Shown piece by piece: positions 1 through 6,315 of a stretch of DNA of 11,195 nucleotides. The translations under genes and the position numbers were made by a program. Origin of the DNA: Lachnospiraceae bacterium UBA7012 (GTDB lineage: Bacteria > Bacillota > Clostridia > Lachnospirales > Lachnospiraceae); the NCBI GenBank assembly GCA_002449595.1, contig DJXE01000059.1, positions 1 through 11,195 on the forward strand, given 5' to 3'. Under the pieces are notes generated by a model. That model saw only the letters and a list, made by a program, of their open reading frames with translations. It did no database searches and was not told where the DNA came from. Within the stretch, counting starts at the first letter, position 1. Each line of letters opens with the position of its first letter.

Positions 1-68
1 TTGCCTTCGGGATTGTCATTGAGGCCATATCCGTCGAGTATCATGAGTACGACCGGTCTGTGTTCCAT
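1..68 (-). CDS. gpmI: 2,3-bisphosphoglycerate-independent phosphoglycerate mutase, N-terminal fragment (cut by window edge)
   Basis: Only the first 22 codons are inside the window. They read MEHRPVVLILDGYGLNDN and so on, matching the conserved start of cofactor-independent phosphoglycerate mutase (alkaline phosphatase superfamily), where the Asp of the LDGxG motif is a manganese ligand. The enzyme interconverts 3- and 2-phosphoglycerate in glycolysis in the cytoplasm. I chose the ATG at 68 because a GGAGG ribosome binding site lies just before it; a second in-frame ATG at 80 would put that site inside the gene. The catalytic serine and the rest of the protein lie outside the window. It follows thiN on the same strand after a 109-bp gap with no clear promoter or terminator. 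The family call rests on about 20 residues, but the motif is distinctive. Confidence 0.8.
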   Translation of the reverse strand, partial: MEHRPVVLMILDGYGLNDNPEG

Positions 69-177
69 CTTTTCCTCCATATCGTGAATTCAGGTTGCGG
101 TGATCCTGTACAGCGCCAGCACCTGCTGAAGCCGTACGAAAAGGTTTATGGGCGAGCATCACGCCCTTATCGTGCCG

Positions 178-846
178 TTACTGCACTGTCGGCGCCCAGC
201 TCGCGATCACTGCAGCGTATCCGTTGCCTACGGTGATCTCCGCCGGTGCCCCGCTCCGCTTCTCATTGCTGATGCCGAGCGTCGTGCCGTTCACAAGTGT
301 AACATGTTCCGTCTCATATTTCATCCCGCGGATCGTGACGTCCGGGACCGCGTCGCTGAGCGCCACGAGGGAGACGGTTCCGTCGAAGGTCTCGTGGAAC
401 CTTATCGTCTCGCCGCGGATCACGGTGACCATCGTCTTCTCGTCCATCAGGTAGCCCTTGCACCCGCGCTCTCTGAGATACGTCAGGAGCTGCAGGTTGC
501 CGAGCGTGTGGTCGAGCCGTCCGCCCATGCCGCCGTAGATGTAGAACCTGCGGTAGCCGCGCTCCATGCCGATCATCACCGCCGCCATCGCGTCCGTGTC
601 GTCCTTGACGGGATTGAGTCTCGTCACGCTCTCCGGGTGCGCCTCTTCCATCCGGTCCACAAGTTCCCGGTAGGACTCGTCCAGGGAGTCGAAATCGCCG
701 ACGAGGTGGTCCGGCAGCGTGTCGATGCGGAGCAGGTGCTCGAGTCCCGCGTCGACCGCGATCAGGAAGTCGTCGTTCGTGACGCCCAGATCCACGGGCG
801 TAAAATCACCCGCACAGACCAGAATACATCTGCCGCTTCGTTCCAT
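178..846 (-). CDS. thiN: Thiamine pyrophosphokinase
   Basis: The 222-residue protein transfers pyrophosphate from ATP to thiamine, giving thiamine diphosphate, in the cytoplasm. Visible family motifs are GDFDS at residues 50-54, KDDTD at 81-85 (acidic residues for Mg-ATP), GGMGGRLDH at 105-113 in the catalytic domain, and LGISNE at 190-195 in the C-terminal thiamine-binding beta domain. Length fits the bacterial ThiN family (about 210-220 residues). The ATG at 846 is preceded by AAAGGAG at a spacing of about ten bases. The gene is divergent from the YgjP-like gene with only 38 bp between the two starts, so any thiN promoter must overlap the start of that gene; I could not pick a convincing one. 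gpmI follows on the same strand. In many Clostridia thiN sits beside rsgA and rpe; here it does not within the visible region. Confidence 0.93.
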   Translation of the reverse strand: MERSGRCILVCAGDFTPVDLGVTNDDFLIAVDAGLEHLLRIDTLPDHLVGDFDSLDESYRELVDRMEEAHPESVTRLNPVKDDTDAMAAVMIGMERGYRRFYIYGGMGGRLDHTLGNLQLLTYLRERGCKGYLMDEKTMVTVIRGETIRFHETFDGTVSLVALSDAVPDVTIRGMKYETEHVTLVNGTTLGISNEKRSGAPAEITVGNGYAAVIASWAPTVQ

Positions 847-884
847 ATGCCGGTTTCTCCTTTCTTTGTGCTAAACTGGGGGTT

Positions 885-1511
885 ATGAAAAAAGAAACTA
901 TCGTCCGTGAGGTCATCCTTCACACAAAGGGCGGGATGCCTCTCGCCGTCCGCTATACGCTGAAGCGCTCGAAGCGCCGCACGCTCTCCATCCTCATCAC
1001 GAAGGATGGAAATCTCGAAGTGCGCGCGCCATGGTATTCCACGGTCGCGGAGATCGAGCGGTTTCTCGTACTCAAGCAGTCCTGGGTCCTCGAAAAGCTC
1101 ACCGAGAAGCAGCAGCGCCTCGAAGAATTGCAGAAGCGCAAGGACCGTGACCCGCTGACGCCGGAGCAGCACGCGTATCTGGAAAAGCTTTACCGCCGCA
1201 AAGCCGCGGAATACATCCCGCAGCGCTGTGCGTACTACGCTGAAATTCTCGGCGTCTCGTACGGGCGGATCTCCATCCGCGAGCAGAAGACCCGCTGGGG
1301 GAGCTGCTCCGCGAAGAAGAATCTCAATTTCAACTGGAAGCTCATGCTCGCGCCGCCGGACGTGCTCGATTACGTCGTCGTCCACGAGCTCTGCCATCTC
1401 GTCCACATGGATCACTCACAGGCGTTCTGGGCGCTCGTCGGATCCGTCCTGCCGGACTACCGCGTCCGCCGCAGGTGGCTGAAGGAGCACGGGGACGAGC
1501 TCATGCTCTGA
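885..1511 (+). CDS. YgjP-like (DUF45/SprT-like fold) zinc metallopeptidase
   Basis: This 208-residue protein belongs to the YgjP/DUF45 family of putative zinc-dependent hydrolases. The zinc site is visible as HELCH at residues 167-171, with His177 in MDHSQAFW as the likely third ligand; Glu168 would be the catalytic base. The family signature RWGSC is at 137-141, followed by NLNFNWKLMLAP. Residues about 55-105 are charged and probably helical. There is no signal peptide or membrane segment, so it should be cytoplasmic. The physiological substrate of the family is not well defined. The ATG at 885 follows GGGGG closely, a poor but usable ribosome binding site; an ATG at 936 (residue 18) is an alternative. 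It is the only plus-strand gene here, diverging from thiN and converging on the glycosyltransferase gene, from which it is separated by 56 bp. Confidence 0.88.
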   Translation: MKKETIVREVILHTKGGMPLAVRYTLKRSKRRTLSILITKDGNLEVRAPWYSTVAEIERFLVLKQSWVLEKLTEKQQRLEELQKRKDRDPLTPEQHAYLEKLYRRKAAEYIPQRCAYYAEILGVSYGRISIREQKTRWGSCSAKKNLNFNWKLMLAPPDVLDYVVVHELCHLVHMDHSQAFWALVGSVLPDYRVRRRWLKEHGDELML

Positions 1512-1567
1512 TCTGCAGATATCCCAGCCGCGCCTTGCCCGCGCCGCCTTTCGCGGCCCGCAATCAC

Positions 1568-2560
1568 TCATTCGCGCTGCGCTTTTCTCTCATCTCCCGC
1601 CACATAGCCGTGCTCGCTGTCCAGGTACTCCTGGATGATGAAGCGCGGGCGCGCCTTGCTCTCGAGGTAGATCTTGCCGACGTACTCGCCGATGACGCCG
1701 AGGCTTAAGAGGATCAGGCCGCCGATCGCCCACAGGGAGATCGTGAGGGACGTCCAGCCGACGATCGTCGCGCCGGTGAAGTGCCGGAATAAGGAGTAGA
1801 CCAGCATAACGATGCTCACGAGGAAGATGAAAAAGCCGAGTCCGGTGATCATCTGCAGCGGCTTCGTCGAGAGGGATGTGATCCCCTGGACGGCGAAGCT
1901 CAGCATCTTCTTCAGCGGGTATTTGCTCTCTCCCGCGAACCGCTCGTGCCGCTCGTAGTAAACGACGTCTGTCGGGAATCCGAGCATCGGCACGATGCCG
2001 CGCAGGAACAGGTTCACTTCCGTAAATCCGGAGAGCGCGTCCAGCGCTCTCGCGCTCATGAGGCGGAAGTCCGCGTGGTCCGCGACCGTCTCCGCACCCA
2101 TGCCCTTCATGAGGCTGTAGAATCCGTGCGCAGTCGTCCTCTTGAAGAACGTGTCCGTCTGCCGCGCGGACCGCACGCCGTAGACAATGTCCTTTCCGGC
2201 GTAGTACTTGTCGATCATCTCGTCCACCGCGTCGACGTCGTCCTGCAGGTCCGCGTCCATCGAGACCGCGAAGTCCGCGTAGTCCCGCACGGTCATAAGT
2301 CCCGCGAGGAGCGCGTTCTGGTGGCCTCTGTTGCGCGAGAGGCAGATGCCGGAGAAGACCGGATCCTGTTCATGGAGCTCGCAGATCATCTCCCAGGTCC
2401 TGTCCTTCGACCCGTCGTTCACAAACACGATGCGGCTTAAGCCGCTGACTTTTCCCTTTTCCCGCAAAGAGGCGACTTTCTCTTTCAGGCGCTTTGCCGT
2501 CTCCGGCAGCACCTCCTCTTCGTTATAGCAGGGGATCACGAAATATAATGTATCTGCCAC
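1568..2560 (-). CDS. Family 2 glycosyltransferase, GtrB/DPM1-like polyprenyl-phosphate sugar transferase
   Basis: The 330-residue protein has an N-terminal GT-A domain (residues about 5-230) and two C-terminal membrane helices (about 235-257 and 268-294), the layout of GtrB-type enzymes that move a sugar from a nucleotide donor to undecaprenyl phosphate on the inner membrane face. Visible motifs: IPCYNEEE at 9-16, VNDGSKD at 47-53, the metal/donor-binding MDADLQDD at 101-108, the acceptor-side DFRL at 164-167, FLRG at 185-188 and GESKYP at 210-215. The start is GTG at 2560, supported by GGGAG seven bases upstream and by the motif position. It follows the GtrA-family gene after 69 bp, a common pairing in which GtrA is thought to flip the lipid-linked sugar. 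The sugar and final acceptor cannot be read from sequence. It is the last gene of the run and ends facing the metallopeptidase gene. Confidence 0.9.
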   Translation of the reverse strand: MADTLYFVIPCYNEEEVLPETAKRLKEKVASLREKGKVSGLSRIVFVNDGSKDRTWEMICELHEQDPVFSGICLSRNRGHQNALLAGLMTVRDYADFAVSMDADLQDDVDAVDEMIDKYYAGKDIVYGVRSARQTDTFFKRTTAHGFYSLMKGMGAETVADHADFRLMSARALDALSGFTEVNLFLRGIVPMLGFPTDVVYYERHERFAGESKYPLKKMLSFAVQGITSLSTKPLQMITGLGFFIFLVSIVMLVYSLFRHFTGATIVGWTSLTISLWAIGGLILLSLGVIGEYVGKIYLESKARPRFIIQEYLDSEHGYVAGDERKAQRE

Positions 2561-2629
2561 TGTTTTTCTCCCGGGAGCGCCGCGGCGTTCCGCACCTGCC
2601 GAAGCTCATGCGAGCGCCGGCCGGCCGTT

Positions 2630-3082
2630 TCACTTCTGTTCCAGGAATTTCTTCCGCGTGACGAAATTGTAGACCATGACGACCGCCGTCGCGATGATCT
2701 TGCCGACGGTGTAGGCCATGTTGTAGCCCATGAGCCTGCGCAGCATCGCGCTCGAGCTGTAGATGGGACCGGTGAAGCCCCACACGATCAGCGCGTTGAT
2801 CCCGAGGCCGATGACCGAGAGGATCAGGAAGATAACGAACTCGGCGCGCCGGTCCATGTTCTCTTTTCTCTGGAAGACGAACTTGAAGCTCAGGATGTAG
2901 TTCGCGATGACGGAGACGATGAAGCCGAGCACCGACCCGATCGTGGAAGCCGTGGCGAATCCGCCCTCTCCCAGCACTTTCATCGCGATGTTCATCGCCG
3001 CGATGCCGACCAGATAGTCGATGAAGAAACAGATGACTCCGACGATCCCGAACTTCAGGATCTGCTCCATAAGCTTTTTCAT
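2630..3082 (-). CDS. GtrA-family membrane protein (putative polyprenyl-linked sugar flippase)
   Basis: The 150-residue protein has about four hydrophobic segments (roughly residues 10-36, 46-66, 83-103 and 120-140), the usual GtrA topology and length (120-160). It starts MKKLMEQILKFGIVGVICFF, typical of the family, with a conserved aromatic stretch ANYILSFKFVF at 60-70 and a matching YNFVTRKKFLF-like end (YNFVTRKKFLEQK). GtrA proteins are thought to translocate undecaprenyl-phosphate-linked sugars across the cytoplasmic membrane, although direct proof is limited. The frame stays open upstream to 3388, but that part is antisense-like filler over the CinA gene. The ATG at 3082 has a textbook AAGGAG at seven bases. 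A small hairpin (3099-3114, five-base-pair stem) lies between the upstream stop and this site. The partner glycosyltransferase follows directly. Confidence 0.88.
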   Translation of the reverse strand: MKKLMEQILKFGIVGVICFFIDYLVGIAAMNIAMKVLGEGGFATASTIGSVLGFIVSVIANYILSFKFVFQRKENMDRRAEFVIFLILSVIGLGINALIVWGFTGPIYSSSAMLRRLMGYNMAYTVGKIIATAVVMVYNFVTRKKFLEQK

Positions 3083-3114
3083 TAATGAACTCCTTAGTCC
3101 CGGAAGATGCCGGG

Positions 3115-3657
3115 TCAGCTCAGCCTGCGGTACAGCATCTGAAGAGCGCTCAGGCACGCGGCCTCGCGGATCTCTTGCCTCCCGCCCTGAAACGTAAATT
3201 TCTCCGTCTCTGTGACGCCTTGAAAGTACAGTCCAATATAGACGAGCCCGACCGGCTTGTCCTCCTGCGCGTCGGGGCCAGCGTTCCCCGTCACCGACAG
3301 TGCGATGTCCGCGCCGGCCTTCTTCGCCGCGCCTTTCGCCATCCGCTTCGCGGTGGCCCTGCTGATCGCGCCGTTCTTCTTCAGGCATTTCTTCGACACG
3401 CCGAGCAGCTTGTGTTTGAATTCGTCGCAGTATGTGACAAAACCGCCGGGATAGACCGCCGACACGCCGGGCACTGAGGTGATTGCCGCCGCCAGCATGC
3501 CGCCCGTGCAGGACTCCGCCGTCGTCAGCGTCAGTCCCTGCTCCGTGACGAGCCGGACCGCTTCGCGCGCAGCCGCCTGTGCCGCGACGGGCTGTTCAGC
3601 CTCTGAGGGAGCGAAAACGGTGTTCCCGTCGATCATGCTTTTCTCATCATCCATCAT
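3115..3657 (-). CDS. CinA C-terminal domain protein, nicotinamide-nucleotide amidohydrolase (PncC-like), stand-alone
   Basis: The protein is the CinA C-terminal (COG1546) domain alone, 180 residues; full CinA proteins add an N-terminal MoaB-like domain that is absent here. The family deamidates nicotinamide mononucleotide to nicotinic acid mononucleotide in NAD salvage. Visible signature: AESCTGG at 47-53 with the nucleophile Ser49, a Tyr76...Lys81 pair before LLGV matching the catalytic Tyr/Lys of PncC, and VTGNAGP at 122-128. The first 25 or so residues are an unconserved leader. The start at 3657 forms an ATGA overlap with the pgsA stop; AAGGA lies six bases upstream. A second ATG at 3654 is equally possible and changes the length by one residue. 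Coupling to pgsA is likely. Amidase activity is inferred from the family; other roles proposed for CinA (competence) are less likely for this short form. Confidence 0.87.
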   Translation of the reverse strand: MMDDEKSMIDGNTVFAPSEAEQPVAAQAAAREAVRLVTEQGLTLTTAESCTGGMLAAAITSVPGVSAVYPGGFVTYCDEFKHKLLGVSKKCLKKNGAISRATAKRMAKGAAKKAGADIALSVTGNAGPDAQEDKPVGLVYIGLYFQGVTETEKFTFQGGRQEIREAACLSALQMLYRRLS

Positions 3658-4190
3658 TTCACGTCCTTCAGAACGCCCTTGTTCTTCCACAGATAATCGA
3701 TGAGGGAGACGACCGTGAGAATCAGGGCGATCCACATCACGATCCGCGTGACGGGGCGAAGGGCCTCGATGTCCGCGATCATCAGGATCGTCATTGCCAT
3801 CTGGAAGACGGTCTTGAACTTGCCCCACCAGCTCGCCGCGATCACGACGCCGTTGTCGGCCGCCACGAGGCGGAAGCCGCTGATGATGAACTCTCTCGAG
3901 ATGATGACGATCACGATCCACGCGGGCAGGCGCCCGAGCTCAATGAGGCAGATCATCGCGCTGCAGACGAGAAGCTTGTCCGCGAGCGGGTCCATGAACT
4001 TGCCGAAGTCCGTGATCAGGTTGTATTTGCGGGCGATCTTGCCGTCCAGCATGTCCGTGAGGCAGGCGATGACGTAGATCGCGAGCGCGATCCACTTGTC
4101 ATACGGCCCCGTGACGCTGACCAGCATGAACACTACGAACACCGGGATCAGAAATACCCTGAAAAGCGTCAGTTTGTTGGGAAGATTCAT
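3654..4190 (-). CDS. pgsA: CDP-diacylglycerol--glycerol-3-phosphate 3-phosphatidyltransferase
   Basis: The enzyme makes phosphatidylglycerol phosphate from CDP-diacylglycerol and glycerol 3-phosphate, the committed step to phosphatidylglycerol and cardiolipin, in the cytoplasmic membrane. The CDP-alcohol phosphotransferase motif D-x2-D-G-x2-A-R-x8-G-x3-D-x3-D is complete: Asp46, Asp49, Gly50, Ala53, Arg54, Gly63, Asp67 and Asp71. The protein is 178 residues with several hydrophobic helices and begins MNLPNKLTLFRVFLIP, typical of PgsA. AAGGAG sits seven bases before the ATG. The gene lies 38 bp after rimO and overlaps the CinA-like gene by four bases (ATGA). The rimO-pgsA-cinA order is common in Bacillota, which supports the call over other CDP-alcohol transferases such as phosphatidylserine synthase. 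Confidence 0.95.
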   Translation of the reverse strand: MNLPNKLTLFRVFLIPVFVVFMLVSVTGPYDKWIALAIYVIACLTDMLDGKIARKYNLITDFGKFMDPLADKLLVCSAMICLIELGRLPAWIVIVIISREFIISGFRLVAADNGVVIAASWWGKFKTVFQMAMTILMIADIEALRPVTRIVMWIALILTVVSLIDYLWKNKGVLKDVK

Positions 4191-4228
4191 CTTCTTGCTC
4201 CTTGTGCTGTCCCTTAAGACTGCAGGAC

Positions 4229-5566
4229 TTATTCTTCCGGCACCGGCACGCCGATCAGGTCGTAGCCGTCCGCGCCGGTGATCTTCACCTGCACGAAGTC
4301 GCCCGACATGAACTCTTCATCCGATTCGATGAAAAGCGTTCCGTCCACGCCCGGCGTATCCATATATGTGCGGGAGGTGTAGACATCCTCCCCCGCGATC
4401 TTTCCTTCGATAAACGCGGTGAGGACCTTGCCCTTCATCGCGCGCGCCTTACGGAACGCGATCTCCTGCTGCAGGAGCATCAGTTCCTTGTGGCGTTTCC
4501 TCTTCACGGGAGCCGGGACCTGCGGCTTCATCTTCGCGGCAGGCGTTCCCTCTTCCTTTGAATACATGAATGCCCCGAGCCGGTCGAACTTCATCTTCTT
4601 CACGAAGCGGCACAGGATCTCGTGATCCTTCTCGAGCTCCCCGGGGAATCCCGTGAGGAGCGTCGTGCGGATGCAGATGTCCGGAATGTTCTCCCTAAGG
4701 CGGCGCACCGTCTCCTCGAGTTCCTTCCGATTTGTCCTGCGTCCCATGCGCTTTAAGACGTCGTCCGACGCGTGCTGGATGGGCATGTCGATGTAGTGGA
4801 CCACCTTCGGCTCGTCCCGGATCACGCCGATCAGCTCGTCCGTGATCTCCTCCGGGTAGCAGTAAAGGATGCGGATCCACTTCAGTTCCTCGATCTTGCA
4901 GAGTTCCCGGATGAGTTCGGGAAGCTTCTTTTCCCCATAGAGGTCTCTGCCATAAACCGTCGTCTCCTGCGCCACCAGGATCAGTTCCTTCACGCCCTGT
5001 GCGGCGAGGTCTTTCGCCTGCGCGAGGAGCTGCGGCATCGGGACGCTGCGGTATTCGCCGCGGATCCCGGGGATCGCGCAGTAGGTGCAGTGCTTGCTGC
5101 AGCCTTCCGCGATCTTTAAGTACGCGTAATGCCCGCCGGTGGAAAGGAGCCGGTCGGCCGTCTCCTCCGGCGCGTTCTTGTCTTCGAGGTAAACAGCGCC
5201 GTGCACGCCGTCTTTGATCACGGCGTCCAGGGCTTCGGGAAGGCGCTTTCTCGCCGTCGTTCCGACGACGGCGTCCACCTCCGGGATCTCCCGGAGCACG
5301 TCCTCACTGTAGCGCTGCGCCATGCAGCCCGTGATGATCAGGGCCTTGAGCTGGCCGCTCTTCCTGCGCTCCGCGAAGGAGAGGATCTCGCCGATGCTCT
5401 CTTTTTTGGCATCATCAATGAAGCAGCATGTATTAACTACAGCTGCTTCCGCTTCTTCCTCGTCATCTGTCAGGACATACCGCCCCCCGCGGGAGAGCAG
5501 TTCCAGCATCTCTTCGCTGTCTACCAGGTTTTTATCGCAGCCCAGCGACACGAATGCGAGTTTCAT
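4229..5566 (-). CDS. rimO: Ribosomal protein S12 methylthiotransferase RimO
   Basis: This 445-residue radical SAM enzyme adds a methylthio group to the conserved aspartate of ribosomal protein S12. Three parts are visible: an N-terminal UPF0004 domain whose cluster cysteines are Cys10 (SLGCDKN), Cys47 or Cys48 (NTCCF) and Cys81 (TGCMAQ); a radical SAM core with CSKHCTYC at 156-163 binding the SAM-cleaving 4Fe-4S cluster; and a C-terminal TRAM domain from about residue 375. The start KLAFVSLGCDKNLVDSE and the length separate it from the tRNA-modifying relatives MiaB and MtaB. The ATG overlaps the rpoZ stop by four bases (ATGA) with no strong ribosome binding site, so translation is probably coupled to rpoZ. 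Three inverted repeats in its first 370 bases are listed separately. Confidence 0.96.
   Translation of the reverse strand: MKLAFVSLGCDKNLVDSEEMLELLSRGGRYVLTDDEEEAEAAVVNTCCFIDDAKKESIGEILSFAERRKSGQLKALIITGCMAQRYSEDVLREIPEVDAVVGTTARKRLPEALDAVIKDGVHGAVYLEDKNAPEETADRLLSTGGHYAYLKIAEGCSKHCTYCAIPGIRGEYRSVPMPQLLAQAKDLAAQGVKELILVAQETTVYGRDLYGEKKLPELIRELCKIEELKWIRILYCYPEEITDELIGVIRDEPKVVHYIDMPIQHASDDVLKRMGRRTNRKELEETVRRLRENIPDICIRTTLLTGFPGELEKDHEILCRFVKKMKFDRLGAFMYSKEEGTPAAKMKPQVPAPVKRKRHKELMLLQQEIAFRKARAMKGKVLTAFIEGKIAGEDVYTSRTYMDTPGVDGTLFIESDEEFMSGDFVQVKITGADGYDLIGVPVPEE
5205..5449. repeat. Three inverted repeats inside the rimO coding region
   Basis: Three perfect or near-perfect inverted repeats fall within 245 bp. 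At 5205-5226 a seven-base stem surrounds an eight-base loop. At 5252-5273 a perfect nine-base stem (CGCCGTCGT and its complement) surrounds a four-base loop. At 5420-5449 an eight-base stem (GAAGCAGC and its complement) continues, after a one-base bulge, into four more pairs around a five-base loop. The last lies in a locally AT-rich part of a GC-rich gene, over the codons for the cluster cysteines. None has a U-run. They may be chance products of codon choice in GC-rich DNA. Confidence 0.5.
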
Positions 5567-5997
5567 TCTGCTTCTTCTTCCGTCCCGGTCTCTTCCGGCT
5601 CCTCGTCGCTCTCTTCCGCCCCGGCTTCCGCGCCGGTCTCCGCTTCCGCGGATTCTTCTTCAGAGAACTCTTCGCCGCTCAGCAGCTCGTCCGCTTCCGC
5701 CGCGCTGATCGATGCGCGCAGGCGCTCCGCCTCGAGCTTCGCTTCAGCATCAGCTGCTGCCGCGTCTTCCTCGGACAGGATCCGGATCTTCTCCTCGTTC
5801 AGCTCTTCGACTGCGATGGAGAGGGGCTTTTTGCCGTAGGCGCCTTCGATCATCGGGTCGTCGCCGTCCACGATCTGGCGCGCTCTCTTCGCCGTCGCCA
5901 TGACGATCGAGTAGCGGCTGTTGATGACCGGGGTCTCGCCCTCCTCGACGCCTTTATTGACCACTTTCATCAGGTCTACATAAGAAGGATGAATCAT
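5563..5997 (-). CDS. rpoZ: DNA-directed RNA polymerase omega subunit with a long acidic C-terminal tail
   Basis: Omega binds the C-terminal part of the beta-prime subunit and helps assemble RNA polymerase. The conserved core is residues 1 to about 75: MIHPSYVDLMKVV, then NSRYSIVMATAKRARQI at 26-42 (the family's hallmark helix), and KPLSIAVEEL at 57-66. Omega is usually 65-95 residues; this one has 144. The extra part first has an Ala/Glu-rich, probably helical stretch (76-106) and then a low-complexity Glu/Ser/Ala/Gly tail; there is no Lys or Arg after Arg94, and 19 of the last 36 residues are Asp or Glu. The start at 5997 lies six bases after the remA stop; AAGGAG is 12 bases upstream inside remA, rather far. 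The stop overlaps the rimO start (ATGA). gmk, usually just before rpoZ, is missing here. Confidence 0.94.
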   Translation of the reverse strand: MIHPSYVDLMKVVNKGVEEGETPVINSRYSIVMATAKRARQIVDGDDPMIEGAYGKKPLSIAVEELNEEKIRILSEEDAAAADAEAKLEAERLRASISAAEADELLSGEEFSEEESAEAETGAEAGAEESDEEPEETGTEEEAE

Positions 5998-6003
5998 TTT
6001 CTG

Positions 6004-6315
6004 TTACGTCTCCTTTTCATAGATGTGCAAAGCAGCTTCCGCCGTCTTCCCGGCGGCTGTCTGCCGGATGCCGTACTCCTCCTGCAGCGCCCTCGTCCGG
6101 ATCGTCTCCGGAAGCAGCGCCGACAGTACCACTTCATCGCCCTCCATCACGAGGACGGCTTTCGTCTTTCGCCCCTGCGTGGCGTCCACGCTCCGTCCGC
6201 TCTCCTTGGCCCGCGATACGAGGCGGCGGACCGGCGCGGCGTCCGGGGAGACGATCGCGATGATCTTCTCGGCGTTCACGATGTTGCCGAAACCGATGTT
6301 GATCAGCTTACTCAA
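6004..6315 (-). CDS. remA: RemA-family (DUF370) DNA-binding regulatory protein, TTG start
   Basis: The protein opens with INIGFGNIV at residues 5-13 and carries IIAIVSPDAAPVRR (18-31), DATQGRKTKAV (44-54) and VVLSALLPET (62-71), the full DUF370/RemA signature. In Bacillus subtilis RemA is a ring-forming DNA-binding activator of matrix and osmoprotection genes; the regulon here is unknown. The start is TTG at 6315, the only start codon that gives the normal family N-terminus; it overlaps the yicC stop by eight bases (TTGAGTAA) and has no strong ribosome binding site, suggesting re-initiation after yicC. Two positions that appear to match B. subtilis Arg18 and Arg51 are lysines here (Lys17, Lys50). 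At 103 residues it is longer than the usual 85-90, with an unconserved tail after residue 75. The yicC-remA-rpoZ neighbourhood supports the call. Confidence 0.9.
   Translation of the reverse strand: MSKLINIGFGNIVNAEKIIAIVSPDAAPVRRLVSRAKESGRSVDATQGRKTKAVLVMEGDEVVLSALLPETIRTRALQEEYGIRQTAAGKTAEAALHIYEKET

Noticed and set aside
150..166. Hairpin (GGGCG, seven-base loop, CGCCC) after thiN as an intrinsic terminator
   Set aside because: The five-pair stem is followed by ATAAACC before a short TTTT, so it lacks a proper U-tract; too weak to list.
148..888. 246-codon plus-strand frame ending in an ATGA overlap with the metallopeptidase start
   Set aside because: The neat overlap suggests coupling, but the frame is the antisense of thiN, has antisense-like composition and no family resemblance; the overlap is taken as chance.
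1512..1567. GC hairpin (1543-1557) between the convergent genes as a bidirectional terminator
   Set aside because: The stem is only five base pairs and no T-run follows in either direction; Rho-dependent or other ending is equally possible. The ATCTGCAGAT palindrome at 1511-1520 is likewise too short to interpret.
2535..2560. TATA-rich stretch at the start of the glycosyltransferase gene as a promoter
   Set aside because: It lies downstream of the GTG start within codons for Thr-Leu-Tyr-Phe and has no -35 partner.
3083..3921. Long N-terminal extensions of the GtrA frame (to 3388) and the CinA frame (to 3921)
   Set aside because: The added residues are Arg/Asp-rich filler lying over neighbouring real genes (CinA and pgsA). 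The true starts at 3082 and 3657 have ribosome binding sites and match family N-termini.
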